Origin: Nakamurella antarctica
Lineage (GTDB): Bacteria > Actinomycetota > Actinomycetes > Mycobacteriales > Nakamurellaceae
Length of the DNA stretch: 64,000 nt
Assembly (NCBI RefSeq): GCF_003860405.1
Contig: NZ_CP034170.1
Span: 1,364,001 to 1,428,000 of the forward strand
Direction of reading: 5' to 3'
The position numbers were made by a program, and so were the translations under genes. This document shows, in pieces, positions 56,378-64,000 of this stretch (position 1 is its first letter; the number at the start of each line of letters is the position of its first letter). Under the pieces are notes generated by a model. The model was not told where the DNA came from and made no database searches. It saw nothing but the letters and a program-made list of their open reading frames with translations.

Positions 56378-57153
56378 CAACCGACATAAAGACCGTCCTG
56401 GTCCTGGAACACGATGCGGGCGATCCTCTGCTGAAGATGGAGAGCTGGCTCAGCACAACGGATGTCGAGTTGGATGTGAGAAAGTTACACCAAGGTGACG
56501 CCGTGCCTGAATCAACAGCGGGTTTCGACGGCATTATTTCTCTGGGCGGCGATATGGGCGCTCATGACGACGAGATTGCGCCCTGGCTACCGGCGACCAA
56601 AGCGTTACTCGCGGCAGCGGTGCTCGATCGCACACCGACCTTGGGGATTTGCTTGGGTTCTCAACTCCTCGCGGTGGCGACCGGCGGCACTGTGGTGCGC
56701 GCCGCCGACGGGCCAGAGGTCGGCGCCTATCTCACCGCCAAACGTGATGCCGCCCAAGAGGATCCGCTCTTTGCCGACCTCCCGATGACGCCTGACGTGA
56801 TGCACTACCACTACGACATTGTGGACAAATTACCGCCTGGGGCAGTGCTGTTGCTCTCGTCCACCGGCTATCAGAACCAGGCATGGCGGGTGGGCACAGC
56901 GGCGTGGGGACTGCAGTTCCACATCGAACCGTCTGCAGCTGACTTAAGGAAGTGGGCTGACAACGAGAATCGCGAGCACACCGCGCGTTTCGGCGAGATG
57001 CTCGACGCCGCAGAGGCTGAAATGGATCAAGTATGGCGAGCCTTTATTCATCGCTTTGTAGCGCTGATCCATGGTCGCGTCCATCCGGGTTTGCGGCTAC
57101 CGCTGCTTGCCCCAGACTCTGACGAACTTGACCACATCGAATCAGCTTTCTAG
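56374..57153 (+). CDS. Class I glutamine amidotransferase-like protein
   Basis: Protein of 259 residues, single GATase1 domain of the GMP-synthase-like type. Oxyanion strand GIISLGGDMGAHDD, nucleophile Cys in LGICLGSQLLA (about 88-98), and the His/Glu pair in LQFHIEPSAADL (about 180-191). No synthetase domain is fused; such proteins hydrolyse glutamine or gamma-glutamyl amides. Located 10 bp before glnE, a pairing that may reflect glutamine metabolism. Start GTG 56374 overlaps xthA. Confidence 0.82.
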   Translation: MTTDIKTVLVLEHDAGDPLLKMESWLSTTDVELDVRKLHQGDAVPESTAGFDGIISLGGDMGAHDDEIAPWLPATKALLAAAVLDRTPTLGICLGSQLLAVATGGTVVRAADGPEVGAYLTAKRDAAQEDPLFADLPMTPDVMHYHYDIVDKLPPGAVLLLSSTGYQNQAWRVGTAAWGLQFHIEPSAADLRKWADNENREHTARFGEMLDAAEAEMDQVWRAFIHRFVALIHGRVHPGLRLPLLAPDSDELDHIESAF

Positions 57154-57163
57154 GGGACGGCTG

Positions 57164-60100
57164 ATGTCTCGTCCGCAATCAAAATCGTTACTGCGCTACG
57201 GGCTTGGCAACGACCCGAGGGTGCAGTCCAACCTGACGGCCACTCAGATGGTCGACGTGGACGGTATTGCCGCTGATTGCGAAGACGTGCTTGCGGCGCT
57301 TTCTCGGTCTGGCCGGCCAGAGTTGGCGCTGCACGGACTGGCTCGGCTTGCGGAGTCTTCGCACTGGTCGTCGATTTTGGAGAACCTGAAAATAAACGCG
57401 AGGTTTCGCGGACGACTTGTGGCAGTGCTCGGCGCTTCTACGGCGCTGTCGGATCACCTGGCCGCGCACCCGGGAGACTGGAAGCTGCTGCTCCCCGAGG
57501 CGACGGGCGCTGAGCTCATTGGACCGACCCGGCTGTACGAAGTGATGGCGGTCAGCGTGGGTATTGACCCCGCAGAGGCTCCGTGCACCGGTACCGAAGG
57601 GGCCAAGGCAAAGCTCACCGGGGGCCCAGCAGTCGTGGCTATGCGAAACGCCTATCGCTCCCAGCTGCTGATCATCGCGGCGCATGATCTCGCCCAATCG
57701 GTAGAACCGTCATTACCGCCGGTGGCGCTGCCCGCGGTATGTCACGCACTTTCCGATCTTGCCGACGCCACCTTGCAGGTGGGTCTGTCCGTCGCCTGCG
57801 CAGCCCTGTCAGCTACGGCCGCACCGGTAGCACTGAGCATTGTGGCCATGGGCAAGTGCGGGGCACGCGAGCTGAATTACATTTCCGATGTCGACGTCAT
57901 CTTTGTCGCTGATCACCCACCTGCGATCTCGGTCGGAGTCGCACAAGATGACCACCACATGCTGATTTCCGGGGCAGCTTTGGCGTCGCAAACTATGCGC
58001 ATCTGTGAACAAGTCGCGTGGGAAGTTGACGCTGGCCTGCGACCAGAAGGTGGCGCAGGAGCACTCGTCCGGACGCCTGCGAGTTTTGTCGCCTACTACC
58101 AGCGCTGGGCCCAAACCTGGGAATTTCAGGCACTTCTCAAAGCTCGGCCCGCGGCGGGGAGTATGGAGCTCGGGGCGCAATTTATGGCAGCCACCCAATC
58201 AGGGGTGTGGACGGCGGCTGGTCGCGAGTCCTTCGTCGACGACGTTCAAGCAATGCGGCGACGGGTCGAAGCCAACATCCCCGAAGGGTTGCGCGACAAG
58301 GAACTCAAACTTGGTCCCGGCGGGTTGCGCGATGTTGAGTTCAGTGTTCAGTTGCTTCAGCTCGTGCACGGCCGCTCTGATCCGGAATTGCGTATCCCCG
58401 GAACACTGACGGCGTTGCGGGCCTTAATTCGCGGCGGGTACGTAGGTCGCAGCGACGGCGCCGAACTGGCTGGAGCGTACACATTCCTGCGACGCGCCGA
58501 GCACAGGATTCAGTTGCAAAGGCTGCGAAGGACGCACATTCTGCCGGATGATCATGCGGACCTCGACTGGCTGGCAAGGACCGATGGATACACCGCGTTC
58601 GGAACCAGCGATGCCGCCGAAATCTTCACGTCCGAGCGGGCAAGGCACGCGGCGATCGTGCGGAAGCTGCACGAGAAACTTTTCTATCGACCCCTCCTGC
58701 ATGCTGTGGCAGCAGTACCCGGGGAGGAAATGCAGCTCTCGTCCACGGCCGCGGCCGAGCGGTTGAAGGCGCTCGGTTTTCGATCGCCCGAAGCTGCCTT
58801 GCGTCACCTTGCGGCACTCACCACCGGGGTGAGTAGGCGAGCCGCGATTCAGCGCACCCTCTTGCCCGTCATGCTCGACACGTTCGCCGCGTCGCCAGAC
58901 CCGGATGGTGGGCTGCTTTCGTATCGGCACGTGTCCGAAGCATTAGCTGATACCCCCTGGTACCTCAGGCTTTTGCGTGATGAAGGCCTGATTGCCCAGC
59001 GGTTGGCAGGGCTTCTTGGATCCTCCAAATTGGTCGGCGATCTTCTTGCCCGAGCGCCAGAAGTCTTGCGGCTGCTGGTTACGGACGCGGAGCTGCTGGC
59101 CCCGGAGCCGGTGCAAGTCGCCGCGTCACTGCTTGCCCGGGCCGCGCGCGGCACGACGGCGCAGGATTCCGTAGACGTGGCTCGGTCAGCGCGCCGGCAC
59201 GAGTTGCTGCGACTGGCGTGCGCCGACATGCTGGGTCTCGTCAGCGTGCAGGACGTCGCCGTGGGGCTGAGCGCCGTAGCCGACGCGACCGTACAGGCCG
59301 CCTATGCAGCAGCCCATAAGCAGGTTGCGGCCGACAGGCCCGACCACGGGGTGCGGATGGCAGTGATCGGGATGGGCCGGTTCGGCGGCGCAGAACTGGG
59401 CTACTCCTCTGACGCGGATGTGATGTACGTGGCGGAGCCCCTACCCGGAGTTGACCAAGGGGAAGCGCTCAACACTGCGAGGCTGATCTCCGACCTGATG
59501 GCACGGCTACTTTCCCGGCCGAGTCCCGATCCCGCTCTGGAGGTGGATGCAGACCTGCGGCCCGAAGGCAAAAACGGTCCGATGGTGCGGACGCTGGAGT
59601 CATTCCAGGCGTATTGGAAGAAGTTTGCACTCCCGTGGGAGCGCCAGGCACTGCTGCGGGCGAGATACGTTGCTGGTGAATCTGAGTTGGGCTCGACATT
59701 CATCGCTGCTGCAGACGAATTCCGGTATCCATCCGCCGGTCTGGCTCAGCAAGATGTGATCGAGATCCGCAGAATCAAGGCGCGTGTCGACGTGGAGAGA
59801 TTGCCGAGGGGAGCCGATCCCAGCACGCACACCAAGCTCGGTAGCGGCGGTCTTTCCGATGTCGAATGGACCGTCCAGCTACTGCAACTTCAACATGCCT
59901 TCGAAGTTCCGGGTTTGCGGACACCACAGACGAGGCCAGCGATCTCTGCCGCATGCGATGCGGGCCTGCTCTCCGCTGCTGATGCCAGTGCCCTCGACGA
60001 GGCGTGGCTGAAAGCTACCCATGTGCGCAACGTTCTGATGCAAGTACTGGGAAAGCCGGAGGATCAGATACCGCGGCAAGGGCGGCAACTTGCCGCGGTG

Positions 60101-60217
60101 GCGCGTGCCATGGGGTATCCGGCGGGCGGCGACCCGGGCGAATTCGTTGACGAATACCGCCGCACCAGTAGGCGGGCACGATGGGTGGTGGACCGGGTCT
60201 TCTCGGGAGGCGGTTAA
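57164..60217 (+). CDS. glnE: Glutamine synthetase adenylyltransferase / adenylyl-removing enzyme
   Basis: Bifunctional regulator of GlnA1, 1017 residues. It has two related nucleotidyltransferase halves: MGKCGARELNYISDVDVIFV (about 226-245, adenylyl-removing) and GMGRFGGAELGYSSDADVMYV (about 732-752, adenylylating), each followed by LRPEG and LKLGPGGLRDVEF / KLGSGGLSDVEW helices. ATG 57164 has GGGGACGG upstream. Its glutamine synthetase partner is not in the window (glnA2 at position 3 lacks the modification loop). Confidence 0.95.
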   Translation: MSRPQSKSLLRYGLGNDPRVQSNLTATQMVDVDGIAADCEDVLAALSRSGRPELALHGLARLAESSHWSSILENLKINARFRGRLVAVLGASTALSDHLAAHPGDWKLLLPEATGAELIGPTRLYEVMAVSVGIDPAEAPCTGTEGAKAKLTGGPAVVAMRNAYRSQLLIIAAHDLAQSVEPSLPPVALPAVCHALSDLADATLQVGLSVACAALSATAAPVALSIVAMGKCGARELNYISDVDVIFVADHPPAISVGVAQDDHHMLISGAALASQTMRICEQVAWEVDAGLRPEGGAGALVRTPASFVAYYQRWAQTWEFQALLKARPAAGSMELGAQFMAATQSGVWTAAGRESFVDDVQAMRRRVEANIPEGLRDKELKLGPGGLRDVEFSVQLLQLVHGRSDPELRIPGTLTALRALIRGGYVGRSDGAELAGAYTFLRRAEHRIQLQRLRRTHILPDDHADLDWLARTDGYTAFGTSDAAEIFTSERARHAAIVRKLHEKLFYRPLLHAVAAVPGEEMQLSSTAAAERLKALGFRSPEAALRHLAALTTGVSRRAAIQRTLLPVMLDTFAASPDPDGGLLSYRHVSEALADTPWYLRLLRDEGLIAQRLAGLLGSSKLVGDLLARAPEVLRLLVTDAELLAPEPVQVAASLLARAARGTTAQDSVDVARSARRHELLRLACADMLGLVSVQDVAVGLSAVADATVQAAYAAAHKQVAADRPDHGVRMAVIGMGRFGGAELGYSSDADVMYVAEPLPGVDQGEALNTARLISDLMARLLSRPSPDPALEVDADLRPEGKNGPMVRTLESFQAYWKKFALPWERQALLRARYVAGESELGSTFIAAADEFRYPSAGLAQQDVIEIRRIKARVDVERLPRGADPSTHTKLGSGGLSDVEWTVQLLQLQHAFEVPGLRTPQTRPAISAACDAGLLSAADASALDEAWLKATHVRNVLMQVLGKPEDQIPRQGRQLAAVARAMGYPAGGDPGEFVDEYRRTSRRARWVVDRVFSGGG

Positions 60218-60274
60218 GAGGTGGAGTGATGCCGGGTGGGAGTAACCGCTTCAGAGTTCTGGGAAGATGGGTTG

Positions 60275-61711
60275 GTGGAAACTTGGCTCTGGATTATCCT
60301 GATCATCGTCCTGCTCGCCGTGATCGTTGCTGGTGGTGTCGCCATCGGCCTCGCGCGTTCGAAGCGAAACAGAATCTCGCTGCGACAGACGCCAGTAGGC
60401 AAGCCCACCGCACCCGAAGGGGCCCCGCCCATCAAGGGCGGGTACCAGGCGGGTAGCTCGATATCGTTTTCCGCCGGACCCGGGACCGCGCTCGCAGAAC
60501 CACCGGTACTACCCCCGCGCTCAGTTCCCGAGCCGCTGTTACTGCCGGAACGCACAGAAGTTGATGGTCAACCAGGGGTTGGTGATGACGCTTCGGTGCC
60601 GCGGGACTCAATTCGAGATGACGTTATCGACGTTGAGCTGCCCGAGCCCGTGGCTGCCGAACCCGCGATAGCAGAGCCTGGCACTGCTCTTCCAGTCCCA
60701 GCGATTCCCGTCTTTGCCCCTGTCGATCGTCCGCAGGTGCGCGAGGAACCTGTGATCCCTGACCTGCAGCCGGGCGAAGAAAATATTGAACCGGCCGAAG
60801 GTCGTCTCGAGAAACTACGGTCCCGGCTCTCGCGTTCGCAGACCGCATTCGGCAAGTCCCTCTTGGGGCTGCTCGGCGCGGCAACGCTGGACGACGATTC
60901 GTGGGCAGATATCGAAGACACCCTGTTAATGGCTGATCTTGGCGCCGGACCGGCGAGCGAAATTGCGGACCGGTTGCGCGCCGAAGTTGCCGCACACGGT
61001 ATTTCATCCGCAGCAGATGCTCGTGCACTCTTGCGCACAGTGCTGGTGCAAGCACTCAGCCCGGAAATGGATCGCAGCATCAAGGCACTGCCGCATGACG
61101 GTAGGCCGTCGGTGGTGCTGGTCGTCGGAGTGAACGGAACCGGCAAGACAACCACGACAGGCAAACTCGCGCGAGTCCTCGTGGCGGGTGGTCGCACCGT
61201 GGTGCTGGGGGCAGCGGATACGTTCCGCGCGGCGGCAGCGGACCAGTTGCAAACCTGGGGTGAGCGAGTTGGCGCGACCGTGGTGCGGTCGAGTGCCGGC
61301 GCGGACCCCGCCGCAGTGGCCTTCGACGCCGTCAAGCGCGGCATCGAGGAGGGGGTGGACGCGGTGCTGATCGATACCGCCGGTCGGTTGCACACCAAAA
61401 CGGGCCTGATGGACGAGCTTGGCAAAGTCAAGCGCGTCATCGAAAAGCAAGCCCAGGTGGATGAGGTGCTGCTCGTCCTGGACGCGACCACAGGCCAAAA
61501 CGGCATGGTGCAGGCGAAGGTGTTCTCCGAGGTGGTGAATGTCACCGGCATCGTCTTGACCAAGCTCGACGGCACCGCCAAGGGCGGCATCGTCATTGCT
61601 GTGCAGCGCGCGCTGGGAGTTCCGGTGAAGCTGGTCGGATTAGGCGAGGGTCCCGACGATCTCGCTCCGTTCGAACCTGGTGCCTTCGTCGACGCGTTGT
61701 TGGGCGACTGA
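60275..61711 (+). CDS. ftsY: Signal recognition particle receptor FtsY
   Basis: Docks SRP-ribosome complexes at the membrane. About 478 residues: N-terminal membrane helix (about 4-27), an acidic Pro/Glu-rich A domain (about 45-190), then the NG GTPase domain with GVNGTGKTTTTGKLA (P-loop), DTFRAAAADQL, DTAGRLHTK, and TKLDGTAKGG. The start GTG 60275 begins right before the helix; GTG 60236 would add 13 polar residues. In many actinobacteria ftsY precedes amtB-glnK-glnD, as here. Confidence 0.94.
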   Translation: METWLWIILIIVLLAVIVAGGVAIGLARSKRNRISLRQTPVGKPTAPEGAPPIKGGYQAGSSISFSAGPGTALAEPPVLPPRSVPEPLLLPERTEVDGQPGVGDDASVPRDSIRDDVIDVELPEPVAAEPAIAEPGTALPVPAIPVFAPVDRPQVREEPVIPDLQPGEENIEPAEGRLEKLRSRLSRSQTAFGKSLLGLLGAATLDDDSWADIEDTLLMADLGAGPASEIADRLRAEVAAHGISSAADARALLRTVLVQALSPEMDRSIKALPHDGRPSVVLVVGVNGTGKTTTTGKLARVLVAGGRTVVLGAADTFRAAAADQLQTWGERVGATVVRSSAGADPAAVAFDAVKRGIEEGVDAVLIDTAGRLHTKTGLMDELGKVKRVIEKQAQVDEVLLVLDATTGQNGMVQAKVFSEVVNVTGIVLTKLDGTAKGGIVIAVQRALGVPVKLVGLGEGPDDLAPFEPGAFVDALLGD

Positions 61712-61777
61712 ACAAAGAAGCACTCCGAACAAAGAAGCACTCTGAACATAGAAACACTCTGAACATAGAAACACAGT
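61710..61777. repeat. Four-copy 17-bp tandem repeat after ftsY
   Basis: Units of GAACAAAGAAGCACTCY and GAACATAGAAACACWST at 61710, 61727, 61744 and 61761. Units 1-2 and 3-4 form two more closely related pairs. The array begins at the ftsY stop codon and ends about 140 bp before amtB. Confidence 0.9.
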
Positions 61778-61798
61778 GGAAACGCAACTGCATCGACG

Positions 61799-61836
61799 TT
61801 CACCGATGAGAAACATTTGCGGACGGCAATCGCAAC
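61799..61836. promoter_or_regulatory. Possible GlnR binding site upstream of amtB
   Basis: TTCAC-N6-GAAAC (61799-61814) followed at the right period by GGACG-N6-GCAAC fits the actinobacterial GlnR pattern (gTnAC-N6-GaAAC, repeated) at three of four boxes. GlnR is known to activate amtB-glnK-glnD in Streptomyces. Whether this organism has GlnR cannot be seen here. Confidence 0.4.
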
Positions 61837-61919
61837 ACAGCTGCAGGAACCTCAGGAAGTCACCGGCGGGAGCTCAGTAGAGACTCCTCCCGCCGCCCCT
61901 GAGTGAGCCTGGAGGCTTG

Positions 61920-63673
<1,754 letters not shown>

Positions 63674-63677
63674 GGCA

Positions 63678-64000
63678 ATGGATTTGGCCGTAGGAAGCGG
63701 CTATGCCGACCTACGGGCGCAGCTGCTGGGTCGGACCGGTGTGTCCGGTCCGGCCCGGCGGCGGGCATTAGCGCGGCTGACCGATTGCTGGCTGGCTGAA
63801 GTGGCTACCGCCGCCGGTGTCACCGTCGGCGGGGTGGCACTGGTTGCGGTGGGAGGCTACGGGCGCGGCGAGTTGAGCCCTTTCTCGGACCTGGATCTGG
63901 TGTTGCTGCATTCCACAGAAACCCCCGAGTCCTACGCTCATCTGCTGGCTGAACGCCTGTGGTACCCGATCTGGGATTCCCGGGTGAAACTCGACCATGC
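63678..64000 (+). CDS. glnD: PII (uridylyl/adenylyl)transferase GlnD, 5' part
   Basis: Begins ATG 63678, 4 bp after the glnK stop, and runs off the window. The first 107 residues include the nucleotidyltransferase motif GGYGRGELSPFSDLDLVLL (about 62-80) with the paired Asp, and the following WYPIWDSRVKLDHA. In actinobacteria GlnD adenylylates the PII protein. The full protein is normally about 800 residues. Confidence 0.93.
   Translation, partial: MDLAVGSGYADLRAQLLGRTGVSGPARRRALARLTDCWLAEVATAAGVTVGGVALVAVGGYGRGELSPFSDLDLVLLHSTETPESYAHLLAERLWYPIWDSRVKLDH

Noticed and set aside
60568-61803. Open frame of 411 codons on the minus strand opposite ftsY
   Set aside because: Ser/Thr/Ala-rich shadow of ftsY with no family resemblance; its start lies in the tandem repeat.

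Overview
The window is a chromosomal segment of a high-GC actinobacterium (class Actinomycetia). The reasons are: a diheme QcrC with an extended Rieske protein and an actinobacterial aa3 oxidase; AdoK-type adenosine kinase; PimB-type phosphatidylinositol mannosyltransferase; class II DAHP synthase; a PASTA kinase beside an Rv2175c-like DNA-binding protein; imuA'/imuB/dnaE2; glnE; and many GTG starts with ATGA/GTGA overlaps. Several blocks match the Mycobacterium tuberculosis Rv2173-Rv2204 order as I remember it, with breaks. The genus cannot be fixed from the sequence alone. No rRNA, tRNA or CRISPR was seen.

Layout. 0-5.7 kb: 3' part of glnA2, a DUF3043 membrane protein, erpA, adoK, asnB. 5.9-13.7 kb: respiratory supercomplex genes, ctaC-ctaF on plus converging with ctaE-qcrC-qcrA-qcrB on minus; a decayed IS21-family element (7644-8920, both inverted repeats recognisable) lies between them. 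13.8-18.9 kb: receiver-like protein, trpD, Lrp/AsnC ligand-domain protein, exonuclease/GIY-YIG protein, NYN-domain protein. 19-24.3 kb: two paralogous NlpC/P60 cell-wall hydrolases, each behind a ydaO/yuaA-type c-di-AMP riboswitch, flanking pimB, then a metallophosphoesterase. 24.4-31.2 kb: SRPBCC protein, ArsA-type ATPase, small protein, ROK glucokinase, membrane protein, a broken alpha/beta-hydrolase, PlsC acyltransferase, exoribonuclease, aroG. 31.3-43 kb: pknL-like kinase with five PASTA repeats, its putative DNA-binding partner, polyprenyl synthase, metF, cation/proton antiporter, lspA, rluD, dnaE1, DUF2567-like protein.

43.3-57 kb is the most unusual part. A his operon (hisD-C-B-small membrane protein-hisH) stops after hisH where hisA/hisF would be expected, and 10 bp later an SOS mutagenesis cassette begins. 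imuA' has a perfect LexA box that contains its own start codon. After about 660 bp of repeat-rich DNA comes a second, nearly identical LexA box driving a DUF222-HNH endonuclease gene whose stop overlaps the start of imuB, followed by dnaE2, a small DUF6941-like gene, xthA and a glutamine amidotransferase with almost no gaps. A nuclease of the 13E12/DUF222 type is thus built into an SOS mutasome operon.

57-64 kb: nitrogen control and secretion: glnE, ftsY, then amtB-glnK-glnD (glnD cut by the window end), with a four-copy 17-bp repeat and a possible GlnR site before amtB.
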